A DNA stretch of 64,000 nt from JAGRKR01 sp041397725. GTDB taxonomy: Bacteria; Pseudomonadota; Alphaproteobacteria; Rhizobiales; Hyphomicrobiaceae. The stretch lies in assembly GCA_041397725.1 (NCBI GenBank), contig JAWKVZ010000001.1, positions 620,001 through 684,000 on the forward strand. The letters run 5' to 3'. Below are positions 8,340 through 17,550 of the stretch, piece after piece. Below the pieces are notes generated by a model. The model was not told the origin of the DNA. It saw only the letters and a program-made list of their open reading frames with translations, and did not search any database. Both the position numbers and the translations under genes were made by a program. The stretch's first letter is position 1, and every line of letters starts with the position of its first letter.

Positions 8340-8863
8340 ACCACGACAGCTACGACAACGCCTACATCGCCGCCATCCTCAAGGACGTCCGCACCATCGC
8401 CATGGTGGGGGCGAGCCAGAACACCAGTCGCCCGTCCTACTTCGCCATGAAATATCTGCTGAGCAAGGGCTACACCGTCATTCCCGTAAATCCCGGCCTC
8501 GCGGGCCAGGAGTTGCTCGGCCAGACCGTCGCCGCCTCGCTGGCGGACATCGCCACACCGGTCGACATGGTGGACATTTTCCGCAACTCCGAGGCCGCTC
8601 TCGAAGTGACGAAGGAGGCCATCGCCATCGGCGCCAAGGTCGTCTGGATGCAGCTCGGCGTGCGCAACGAGGCGGCAGCCGCGCTCGCGGAGGCGGCCGG
8701 CCTCCGCGTCGTCATGAACCGGTGCCCGAAAATCGAGTACGGCCGGCTCACCGGCGAGATCGGCTGGGCCGGCGTGAATGCCGGCGTGCTCTCGAGCCAG
8801 CGGGCGAAGCTCGGCGCCCATGGCGTCCAGAACCACGTCCTCGGCGACGACAAGGGGTCCTGA
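8336..8863 (+). CDS. CoA-binding domain protein (YccU-like)
   Basis: 175 residues with a Rossmann-type CoA-binding fold. TIAMVGASQNTSRPSYFAM marks the nucleotide loop; KGYTVIPVNPG and VWMQLGVRNEAAA follow, ending with NRCPKIEYGRL. This matches single-domain CoA-binding proteins similar to E. coli YccU, whose role is unknown. Its ATG overlaps the previous stop. Its own stop forms one arm of a small hairpin shared with the convergent rdgB. Confidence 0.85.
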   Translation: MNHDSYDNAYIAAILKDVRTIAMVGASQNTSRPSYFAMKYLLSKGYTVIPVNPGLAGQELLGQTVAASLADIATPVDMVDIFRNSEAALEVTKEAIAIGAKVVWMQLGVRNEAAAALAEAAGLRVVMNRCPKIEYGRLTGEIGWAGVNAGVLSSQRAKLGAHGVQNHVLGDDKGS

Positions 8864-8877
8864 GGCCGCCGCCTCAG
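8860..8877. terminator. hairpin formed by two convergent stop-codon regions
   Basis: CTGAGGC / GCCTCAG, a perfect 7-bp stem with a 4-base loop, spans both stop codons of the convergent CoA-binding gene (TGA 8861-8863) and rdgB (8874-8876). No T-run follows on either strand, so termination efficiency is uncertain. Confidence 0.4.
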
Positions 8878-9494
8878 TCCACCTCCAGGCACTCATCGAC
8901 GAACCGCCGGAAGGCGCGGGCGCGGTGCGAGACGGCATGCTTGGCCGCCGGCTCCATTTCGCCGAATGTCTCGTGCCCGCCGTCGGGCAGGAACATGGGG
9001 TCGTAGCCGAAGCCGCGTTCGCCGCGCGGCGGCCAGACCAGCGCGCCGTACACCTTGCCCTCGAAGACGCGCGCCTCGCCATCCGGGAAGGCCAGACAGA
9101 GCGCCGCCGTGAAGTTGGCCCGCCGCTGCTCAGCCGCGACCGCACCGCGCGCCTCGAGCTCTGCCTGGACCCGCGCCATGGCCACGGAGAAATCCTTGCC
9201 CGGCCCCGCCCAGCGCGCCGAGTAGATGCCCGGCGCCCCCGAGAGCGCGGCGACCTCGAGCCCGGAATCGTCCGCGAGCGCCGGCAGGCCCGAGGCGCTG
9301 GCGCCGGCATGCGCCTTGATGGCGGCGTTGTCGGCGAAGGTCGATCCGGTTTCCTCGGGCTCTGGCAGCCCGAGTTCCGCTGCCGACACAGCAATGAGCC
9401 CGAAGGGCGCGATGAGATCGCCGATCTCGCGGACCTTGCCTGGATTGTGAGTGGCGACCAGCAGCCTGGTCCCTCGCGCGAGACGCCGTGTCAT
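8874..9494 (-). CDS. rdgB: dITP/XTP pyrophosphatase (RdgB/HAM1 family)
   Basis: House-cleaning nucleotide pyrophosphatase that removes dITP and XTP, 206 residues. I choose the ATG at 9494. It overlaps the stop of the preceding VOC gene (ATGA), has GGGGG about 9 bases upstream, and leads directly into the family start LLVATHNPGKVREI. STFADNAAIKA and the ADDSGLEV loop with its metal-binding acids are intact, as is GFGYDPMF near the C-terminus. It usually sits next to rph in Rhizobiales; here a VOC gene is inserted between them. Confidence 0.94.
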   Translation of the reverse strand: MTRRLARGTRLLVATHNPGKVREIGDLIAPFGLIAVSAAELGLPEPEETGSTFADNAAIKAHAGASASGLPALADDSGLEVAALSGAPGIYSARWAGPGKDFSVAMARVQAELEARGAVAAEQRRANFTAALCLAFPDGEARVFEGKVYGALVWPPRGERGFGYDPMFLPDGGHETFGEMEPAAKHAVSHRARAFRRFVDECLEVD

Positions 9495-9913
9495 GTCAGC
9501 CCCCATATGCGTGGCTCGGCGAATTCGAGGCAGTTGCCGGCCGGGTCGCGGAAGTAGATCGAGCGGCCACCGGACGGCCAGAGGAAATCCGCCTCGATGG
9601 CGACCCCCTTCGCCTCCAGGTGCGCCTTCCAGCGATCGATGTTCGCAGCGGACGCCCGGAAGCAGACGTGCCCCGGACCTTGCGCGCCGTGCGGGGGAAC
9701 CGGCAGCGCCGGATTGCTCGGCGGCGCGGCCGTGGCCCCCGGAGCGAAGACGAGAAGCACCTGGTTGCCGCATCTGTAGAAGACCTGGCGACCGGCCATC
9801 TTGCTGAAGGGAGCGAGGCCGAGCACGTCATCGTAGAACGCCTCGACGGCCTCGAGATCGTCGGCATAGAGCACGGTTTCGAGAATGCCTTCGGGCGGCC
9901 CCAGGCGATCCAT
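9491..9913 (-). CDS. VOC family protein between rph and rdgB
   Basis: 140 residues from the ATG at 9913, which is preceded by AGGGAGGA; the frame continues upstream only as a shadow of rph. It has paired VOC motifs: ETVLYADDLEAVEAFYDDVLG at the start (quoted part ADDLEAVEAFYDDVLG is the diagnostic helix) and SIYFRDPAGNCLEFAEPRIW at the end, with the usual Glu metal ligand. It resembles catechol-dioxygenase- or FosB-like VOC proteins of unknown substrate. Translation is coupled to rdgB by a four-base overlap. Confidence 0.85.
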   Translation of the reverse strand: MDRLGPPEGILETVLYADDLEAVEAFYDDVLGLAPFSKMAGRQVFYRCGNQVLLVFAPGATAAPPSNPALPVPPHGAQGPGHVCFRASAANIDRWKAHLEAKGVAIEADFLWPSGGRSIYFRDPAGNCLEFAEPRIWGLT

Positions 9914-9954
9914 GGTCGGCGTCCTCCCTGTTGCGCAGGCGACGCGGCCCCGGC

Positions 9955-10668
9955 TCAGGTAACCGTGAGCTTCTGCAGGTTGACGAGCTCGCGTATGCCC
10001 TTCTTGGCCAGCAGCATCAGCTCGTCGAAGCTCTCCTGGCTGAACGGGCGCGTTTCCGCCGTGCCCTGGACCTCGACGATGCCGCCGGAGCCCGTCATCA
10101 CGAAATTGGCGTCGGCATCCGCCTCGGAATCCTCGGCATAGTCGAGATCGAGCACCGGCGTGCCCTGGTAGATGCCGCACGAGACGGCGGCCACCTGATC
10201 GCGCATGACGTCGCCCTTGATCATGTCGCGCGCGCGCATCCAGTTGATGCAGTCGTGCAGCGCCACCCAGGCGCCCGTGATCGAGGCCGTGCGCGTGCCG
10301 CCGTCGGCCTGCAACACGTCACAGTCGATGCTGATCTGCCGCTCGCCGAGCTTTTCGAGATCGACCACGGCCCTGAGCGAGCGCCCGATCAGGCGCTGGA
10401 TCTCCTGCGTGCGGCCCGTCTGCTTGCCGGCCGACGCCTCGCGGCGCGTGCGCTGCGTGGTTGCGCGCGGCAACATGCCGTACTCCGCCGTGATCCAGCC
10501 TCGCCCCTGGTTCTTCAGCCAGATCGGCACGCGCTCCTCGAGGGTTGCTGTGCACAGAACCTGGGTCTGGCCGAACCGGATGAGGCACGAGCCCTCGGCA
10601 TGCATGGAGAGGGCGCGCTCGAAACTGACGGATCGAAGCTCGTCGGGTTGGCGCTTGGACGGGCGCAT
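9955..10668 (-). CDS. rph: ribonuclease PH
   Basis: Phosphorolytic exonuclease that trims tRNA 3' ends, 237 residues, the usual length from the ATG at 10668 (MRPSKRQPDELR). The conserved GSCLIRFGQTQVLCTATLE segment, RGWITAEYGMLPRAT and the active-site region around IDCDVLQADGGTRTASITG are all present. The N-terminal Arg-rich start is typical. It is the first gene of a three-gene minus-strand unit (rph, VOC, rdgB) divergent from hrcA. Confidence 0.96.
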   Translation of the reverse strand: MRPSKRQPDELRSVSFERALSMHAEGSCLIRFGQTQVLCTATLEERVPIWLKNQGRGWITAEYGMLPRATTQRTRREASAGKQTGRTQEIQRLIGRSLRAVVDLEKLGERQISIDCDVLQADGGTRTASITGAWVALHDCINWMRARDMIKGDVMRDQVAAVSCGIYQGTPVLDLDYAEDSEADADANFVMTGSGGIVEVQGTAETRPFSQESFDELMLLAKKGIRELVNLQKLTVT

Positions 10669-10953
10669 GATCTCGCTCTGGTGCTGTTTCTGACAGGGGT
10701 GCAACGGCGCGCGAGCCGGCTCACATCCACTCGAAGGTCACGGCGACCCCCTGCGCATGGGCGCGCAGGAGCCCTGATCCGTGGCGAGTGGCAGTGGGTC
10801 CGGCTCACACTCTCGGTGTCGGCGCGCGGCGTTCATCGAGATCGTGCGCACCCTATGCGACCGCACCGCCCTGTTCAACCCTCGTTCGAGACACCTGTGG
10901 CTCATTGAGCAAGCAAATTGACGCCGGCCTCGCGGCTGCTTACGTTCCTCGGC

Positions 10954-12054
10954 ATGGCAAACCTGGATCCGACCTCGCGGCTTGCTCGCGGACCGGCACC
11001 GGACGGCCCCTCCGAGCTTGCCCGCCTCAACGAGCGATCGCGCGCCGTCTTCCGCCTGGTGGTGGAGACCTATCTGGCGACCGGCGAACCCGTCGGCTCG
11101 CGCAATTTGTCGCGCCATCTGCCCATGACGCTGTCGCCGGCCTCGGTGCGCAACGTCATGTCCGACCTCGAGCAGCTCGGGCTGATCTACGCCCCGCACA
11201 CCTCGGCCGGCCGGCTGCCGACCCAGACCGGGCTACGCCTGTTCGTCGACGGCCTCCTCGAGATCGGCGATCTCAACGAGGAGGAGCGCCGGCATATCGA
11301 GGCACAGGTCCGCGTCAAGAGCGGCAAGCGCATCGAGGATGTGCTGAGCGAGGCCATCGAGCTGGTGTCCGGCCTCTCGCACTGCGCCGGCCTCGTCGTC
11401 AGCGAGAAGCAGATCAGCCGCTTGAAGCACATCGAGTTCGTGCCGCTGGAGCCCGGCAAGGCCCTGGTCGTGCTCGTCGGCGAGGACGCGGGCGTCGAGA
11501 ACCGCATCGTCGACGTGCCCAAAGGCTTGCCGCCGTCGGCCCTGGTCGAGGCGACCAACTACCTGAACTCCGTCATCCGCAGCCTGACGCTGGCCGAGGC
11601 CAAGACCCGTGTGGAGCACGAGCTGGCCCAGCAGAAGGCCGAGCTGGACGCGCTCACGGCCAAGGTCATTCGAGCCGGTCTCGCCACCTGGTCGGGCACC
11701 CTCGGCGACCGCAAGAGCCTGATCGTCAGGGGGCAGTCCAACCTGCTCAAGGATCTGACGGCCATCGAGGACCTCGAGCGCATCCGTCAGCTCTTCGACG
11801 ATCTCGAAGCCAAGCGCGATTTCATCCACCTGCTCGGCGCCGCCGAGACGGCCGACGGCGTGAATATCTTCATCGGCTCGGAGAACAAGCTCTTCTCTCT
11901 GTCGGGTTCCTCGCTCATCGTTTCGCCGTTCCGCGACGAGCAACGCAAGATCGTCGGCGTGCTCGGCGTCATCGGTCCGACGCGGCTCAACTATGCCCGC
12001 ATCATCCCGATGGTCGATTACACCGCCCGGCTGGTGGGACGATTGCTCGCTTGA
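10954..12054 (+). CDS. hrcA: heat-inducible transcription repressor HrcA
   Basis: Repressor of groESL-type heat-shock genes that binds CIRCE operators, 366 residues from the ATG at 10954; a TTG 36 bases earlier is less likely. The N-terminal winged helix has the recognition region SPASVRNVMSDLEQLGLIYAPHTSAGR, of which SVRNVMSDLEQLG is diagnostic. The C-terminal IGPTRLNYARIIPMVDYTA matches the family. I found no clear CIRCE copy in the 285 bases between rph and hrcA, so autoregulation is not visible here. grpE follows. Confidence 0.95.
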   Translation: MANLDPTSRLARGPAPDGPSELARLNERSRAVFRLVVETYLATGEPVGSRNLSRHLPMTLSPASVRNVMSDLEQLGLIYAPHTSAGRLPTQTGLRLFVDGLLEIGDLNEEERRHIEAQVRVKSGKRIEDVLSEAIELVSGLSHCAGLVVSEKQISRLKHIEFVPLEPGKALVVLVGEDAGVENRIVDVPKGLPPSALVEATNYLNSVIRSLTLAEAKTRVEHELAQQKAELDALTAKVIRAGLATWSGTLGDRKSLIVRGQSNLLKDLTAIEDLERIRQLFDDLEAKRDFIHLLGAAETADGVNIFIGSENKLFSLSGSSLIVSPFRDEQRKIVGVLGVIGPTRLNYARIIPMVDYTARLVGRLLA

Positions 12055-12078
12055 TTTTTTCGACGGATGGCTCGATAT
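12050..12078 (+). promoter_or_regulatory. possible RpoH (sigma-32) promoter of grpE
   Basis: CTTGATT (12050-12056) overlaps the hrcA stop. It is followed after 14 bases by CTCGATAT, the same spacing as the better dnaK candidate. The -10 match is only fair. It would give grpE a heat-shock start independent of hrcA. Confidence 0.35.
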
Positions 12079-12238
12079 CCGCTGCGAGCATCCCGGCCGG
12101 CCGAGGTGATCCGCGCCGGGTCCGGCGTGGACTGACGGCTCGGGTTTCCGGGAACGGCCCGCACCCTCTCCAGGTCAGACGTGGCGGCGCCTGTTCGCGT
12201 CGCCCGGTCCCAGCAAAAAGCAGATCGTGAGACAGCCC

Positions 12239-12979
12239 ATGACCAACGACACGAACGGTCCCGAGCAGACACGCCCCGATGCGGCCGCCGCCAAGCCGGC
12301 AGAGCCGCGCGTGTCGCCGACCGAGCCACCGGCAGACGCCCAGCCAGCGGGCGAACCGGCGGCGCCTGCCGAGCCGACGCCGAGCGAGCTCGTGGCCAAG
12401 CTGCGCGCCGAGAACCAGGATCTCACCGATCGCCTGAAGCGGGCGTTCGCCGACGCCGAGAATTTGCGCAAGCGCACCGAGCGCGAGAAGGTCGACGAGC
12501 GCAAATACGCGATCACCAAGTTCGCACGCGACATCGTCACCGTGAGCGACAACTTCCAGCGCGCCATCGAGATGGTGCCGAAGGACGCCCGCGAGCAGGA
12601 TTCGAGTCTCAAGGGCTTCCTCGAAGGCGTCGTCATGATCGAGCGCGAATTCAACAGCGTGCTCGAGCGCAATGGCGTGAAGCGTCTGGAGCCGGCCGGC
12701 CAGCCGTTCGACCCCAACCTGCACCAGGCCATGAGTCAGATATCTACGGCGGACGTGCCGGCCGGCCATATCGCAGCCGTGCTGCAGCCCGGCTACGTCA
12801 TCGAGGATCGCCTGCTGCGCCCGGCGCTGGTGGTCGTCGCCATGGCGCCGGCAACGCCGGCCGAACCCGTCAAGGCGGAGGCGCCCCAGCCCGGCACGGC
12901 GAGCGAGACGCCAGCCACTGGCGCTGGCGCAGCCCCTGGCGGCGGCCCCGACGAGGCGCCCGCCACATCCAAGGACTGA
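12239..12979 (+). CDS. grpE: nucleotide exchange factor GrpE
   Basis: DnaK co-chaperone that releases ADP, about 246 residues. The ATG at 12239 is chosen; a GTG 12 bases earlier is possible. The first 45-50 residues are Pro/Ala-rich and disordered, followed by the long coiled-coil helix (AENQDLTDRLKRAFADAENL) and the C-terminal beta domain (NGVKRLEPAGQPFDPNLHQA). The C-terminal 45 residues form a second Pro/Ala-rich tail, so the protein is longer than the usual 180-210 residues. It lies 184 bases after hrcA. Confidence 0.94.
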   Translation: MTNDTNGPEQTRPDAAAAKPAEPRVSPTEPPADAQPAGEPAAPAEPTPSELVAKLRAENQDLTDRLKRAFADAENLRKRTEREKVDERKYAITKFARDIVTVSDNFQRAIEMVPKDAREQDSSLKGFLEGVVMIEREFNSVLERNGVKRLEPAGQPFDPNLHQAMSQISTADVPAGHIAAVLQPGYVIEDRLLRPALVVVAMAPATPAEPVKAEAPQPGTASETPATGAGAAPGGGPDEAPATSKD

Positions 12980-13020
12980 CCGCGCCGGCGCGCGACGCCG
13001 TGCCACGCGTCACGACAGAA

Positions 13021-13047
13021 CGGCGCCAGCCCGAGGGGCCGGCGCCG
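13021..13047 (+). terminator. possible terminator after grpE
   Basis: CGGCGCC / GGCGCCG arms with further pairing inside (AGCCC against GGGGCC, one mismatch) lie between the convergent grpE and band-7 genes. No T-run follows on either side, so this is only a structural candidate. Confidence 0.35.
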
Positions 13048-13098
13048 TCGTCCTGGTGTCCGGGACCGGGGCTGCGCGCGCCCCGGCGCCATCACGTC

Positions 13099-14943
13099 TC
13101 AGTTGCTCGGGCCCGTCCCTTGGCGGGGGCCGCCCCTGACCGGTCCGACCGCAGGTGGGGCCGGCTGCTGCGGACGCAGCGCGTTGCCGAGAATGGCGGC
13201 AGCGCCGGCGAGCCCATCGCCGCCGCCAACCACGGTATGCGGCACCAGCCGCGAGATGAGTTGTACGAGCTGCGGCTTGCGCTCCAGCGACGCCAGCACC
13301 TTCTCGAGCGCCTGCAGCACAGCGACACGATCCTGGCCGAGGACGAGCGCCTGGGCCTTCTGACCGCGGGCCAGCTCCTCGAGGAACTGGCGTTCGGCGC
13401 GGCCCAGCGCGGCCCGCTCCTTCTCGCGCTGGTCGGCGACCTGCACCGCGATCTGCGCGGCCACGAGGCGCGGCTGCTCGTCGGCGATGGCGCGCGCCTT
13501 CTCGCGCTCGGTGCGCTTCGTCTGCGCATCCGTCTCACGGGCGTAGGCCTGGGCGAGTTGGTCGGCCAACTGCACGCGTTTGCGGGCGAACAGCAGCTCG
13601 GGCGGCAAACCGGGCTCGCCGATGCGAACCTCCATGACCTCGATGCCCGCCTTCTGCCCCTCGAGGCGCATCTTGCCCTCGATGGTGCGCTCGATGGACT
13701 CGCGATTGTCGATGAGGTCCAGCACGCGCGTCGGCCGCAGGACATAGCTGATCGGCGTCACGACGGTGCCGTCGGCCTTGCGCACGGGCACCTGGATCTC
13801 GCTGCCCGCCACGTTGCGAACGATCGAGCGCAGCACCGGCGTCAGCATGCGGGCCTCAACTTCCCGAAGCCCACCGACGCTGCCGACGACGATCGGGGCG
13901 TTCTCCGGTTTGATCTGCACCAGCACGCGCAGCTCGACGGGAATATCCCAGCCTTCGATCTTGACGAAGACCACGCCGTCGGCCGCATCCCGGGGGATCG
14001 GCTGCTGCTCGGCGCGCTCCCGCTGCTTGATGTTGCCCTGCTCGTCGATGGTGAGCTCGAGCGAGCGCCGCGTGTAGCCGCCCTTGTACTCCCAGGTCTT
14101 GATGCGGGTGTCGACCAGCGTCACGTCGTAAGCCTGACGGTTGAGGTAGTAGGCGCCGGGCAGCAACGGCTCTTTCCACAGGCCGATGCAGCCCTTGGGG
14201 ACCAGCGCCACGGTCAGGGCGCCCTCCACGCGGCCATCGGCCCCACCGACCGCCACCTTCTCCTGCACACAGCGCGTGCCGGGCCTCGTCACGTTGCTCT
14301 TCACCACGCCGACATGGCCCGCCGGGATCACGGTCGCCCTCGTCTGCTGGTCGATACGAACCTTGAAGAGATAATGGTTGAGACGATAGCGGCCGGGCTT
14401 GAGGACCGTCTCCTGCGGTCCGCGATAGCCGCCCTTGGTCAAGAATATCTCGGCGTCGAGCATGGCCTTGACTTCACCGTCGGGGATCTGCGGCGCGATG
14501 AACATGCCGTCCGGCATGGCCTGGCCGTCGAGCGCCGTCAGCTCGCCATAGTAGCCGTCCGGCACGTTGATGATCGCGAACTCCTCGACCTTGTAGAGGA
14601 CGTGCACGAACGGGATGAAATGAAAGCCGGGGCCGAGGACGCGCGCCTGCGGGCCCTTCTGCCCGGGCAGCGCGATGATCCGGCCGGCCGGCAGCTCGAA
14701 GAAGCCGAAGATGCGCTTCATATGACCGACGCGATTGGCATCGATATGCACGAACGACGTCGAGCCCAGGAACACCAGGCCGGCAAGCATCAACACCACG
14801 CCGGTCAGCTTGGAGTTGAAAAGTGTGCCGGCGGTGGGTGGCGTGCCACCCTTACCGGGAATGGCCGGCAGCATAGAGCTTCCCCGCAGGAAGATGACGA
14901 GCCCCCCGACGAGCGCAATCATGCCCAAAAGTATCTGCAACAT
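13099..14943 (-). CDS. large SPFH/band-7 domain membrane protein
   Basis: 614 residues. It has two N-terminal hydrophobic segments (about residues 3-21 and 47-64), then an SPFH/band-7 region (IDANRVGHMKRIFGFFELPAG, of which VGHMKRIFGF is quoted for location). Later come an EARMLTPVLRSIVRN segment like that of prohibitin/flotillin domains and a long charged coiled coil (about 450-540, rich in QLADQLAQAYARE and TKRTEREKARA). The tail is Pro/Gly rich. SPFH proteins scaffold membrane microdomains or modulate membrane proteases; which applies here is unknown. The gene is divergent from dnaK and is not part of the usual grpE/dnaK neighbourhood. Confidence 0.85.
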   Translation of the reverse strand: MLQILLGMIALVGGLVIFLRGSSMLPAIPGKGGTPPTAGTLFNSKLTGVVLMLAGLVFLGSTSFVHIDANRVGHMKRIFGFFELPAGRIIALPGQKGPQARVLGPGFHFIPFVHVLYKVEEFAIINVPDGYYGELTALDGQAMPDGMFIAPQIPDGEVKAMLDAEIFLTKGGYRGPQETVLKPGRYRLNHYLFKVRIDQQTRATVIPAGHVGVVKSNVTRPGTRCVQEKVAVGGADGRVEGALTVALVPKGCIGLWKEPLLPGAYYLNRQAYDVTLVDTRIKTWEYKGGYTRRSLELTIDEQGNIKQRERAEQQPIPRDAADGVVFVKIEGWDIPVELRVLVQIKPENAPIVVGSVGGLREVEARMLTPVLRSIVRNVAGSEIQVPVRKADGTVVTPISYVLRPTRVLDLIDNRESIERTIEGKMRLEGQKAGIEVMEVRIGEPGLPPELLFARKRVQLADQLAQAYARETDAQTKRTEREKARAIADEQPRLVAAQIAVQVADQREKERAALGRAERQFLEELARGQKAQALVLGQDRVAVLQALEKVLASLERKPQLVQLISRLVPHTVVGGGDGLAGAAAILGNALRPQQPAPPAVGPVRGGPRQGTGPSN

Positions 14944-14957
14944 CTTTTTGACCCCGA

Positions 14958-14998
14958 AATGTATCCGCGTTCACACGAAGTATTACTGCGAATACATT
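14958..14998. promoter_or_regulatory. inverted repeat upstream of the band-7 gene
   Basis: AATGTATCCGC (14958-14968) and GCGAATACATT (14988-14998) form an 11-bp inverted repeat with one mismatch and a 19-base spacer. A second, smaller repeat (GTATT/AATAC, 14980-14995) lies within it. The element sits 15-55 bases upstream of the band-7 start, in an AT-rich patch. It could be a repressor site or a leader hairpin. Confidence 0.5.
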
Positions 14999-15220
14999 CA
15001 TAAAGACTTTCTACAGCATGAATTATCAGTAAACGATGCTCCCCCGCGCCGCCACGCCGCCTTCGCCCCAACCGCGCGCACCGCAATTCAGAGTGAGCTG
15101 CGCCATCGCGAGCGCCCGCCTCCACGAATCGCGAGCGCCCGGACTGCGCGCACCAATGCGGCCCTCAACTGCTATGTCGCACCGGCCGGGCCTAAAAACG
15201 GACTGAACGGTTGTGTCAGC

Positions 15221-15254
15221 CTTGTTGCGGCCCCATAACTGCCCCCCTATATAT
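15221..15254 (+). promoter_or_regulatory. dnaK: candidate RpoH (sigma-32) promoter of dnaK
   Basis: CTTGTTG (15221-15227) is followed, after 14 bases, by CCCCCCTATATAT (15242-15254). This resembles the CTTG...CCCCAT/CYTAT pattern of heat-shock promoters in alphaproteobacteria. The predicted start near 15262 leaves a leader of about 130 bases. Confidence 0.55.
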
Positions 15255-15268
15255 CCGATCAAACGTGG

Positions 15269-15282
15269 CTCGCTTCGGCGAG
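15269..15282 (+). other. UUCG-tetraloop hairpin in the dnaK leader
   Basis: CTCGC-TTCG-GCGAG forms a 5-bp stem closed by the very stable C(UUCG)G loop, followed by TCTTTCTC. It lies just after the predicted heat-shock start. It may stabilise the 5' end or weakly attenuate, and neither is shown. Confidence 0.45.
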
Positions 15283-15389
15283 TCTTTCTCAACAAGGGGA
15301 CTGCGCCGTCGACCAAAGGGGGTCGGACGGTTACCGGGTGCTGGCAACGGGTCCGGGCGGTCTGCCGAGATGATGAGGGTCCAGAACCA

Positions 15390-17312
<1,923 letters not shown>

Positions 17313-17365
17313 CGCACAGCAGAGGGCGAAGCCGGCGTGACACGAACGTCAGGCAGCGAGTGAAC

Positions 17366-17405
17366 GGGGCCGGGCTCACACAAGAGCCCGGCCTCTGCTC
17401 GTTTT
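17366..17405 (+). terminator. rho-independent terminator after dnaK
   Basis: GGGGCCGGGCTC / GAGCCCGGCCTC forms a 12-bp stem (one G-U pair) with a 6-base loop (17378-17383). TGCTCGTTTTCC follows. It lies 54 bases after the dnaK stop and 146 bases before dnaJ. Confidence 0.8.
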
Positions 17406-17550
17406 CCGTCGCCCGGCGCCGCGGTGTCAGCCGGCCGCCGACCGGAGCCGCAAGAAGCTCCCGCCGGCACGACGACAGGGGAACGACCGGGCCCACATCG
17501 CCATCGCGCGCATGCGGCACCGGTCACAGGGGTTGATAGGTCCTGGTGCA

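Larger units (their letters stand above)
14944..15389. other. 446-bp divergent intergenic region, band-7 gene / dnaK
   Basis: No gene is supported here. It holds the inverted repeat near the band-7 start, an AT-rich patch (14945-15030), a GC-rich stretch without clear coding signal, the candidate heat-shock promoter of dnaK and a small UUCG-loop hairpin in the dnaK leader. The open frame running into dnaK from 15213 shows no conservation before the dnaK ATG. Confidence 0.7.

Noticed and set aside
10669..10953. Search for a CIRCE operator upstream of hrcA
   Set aside because: No copy of TTAGCACTC-N9-GAGTGCTAA or a close match was seen in the rph-hrcA space.
12181..15003. Plus-strand open frame of 940 codons covering grpE and the band-7 gene
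   Set aside because: It runs across one gene in another frame and antisense to the next; grpE and the SPFH protein both have clear family motifs and starts.
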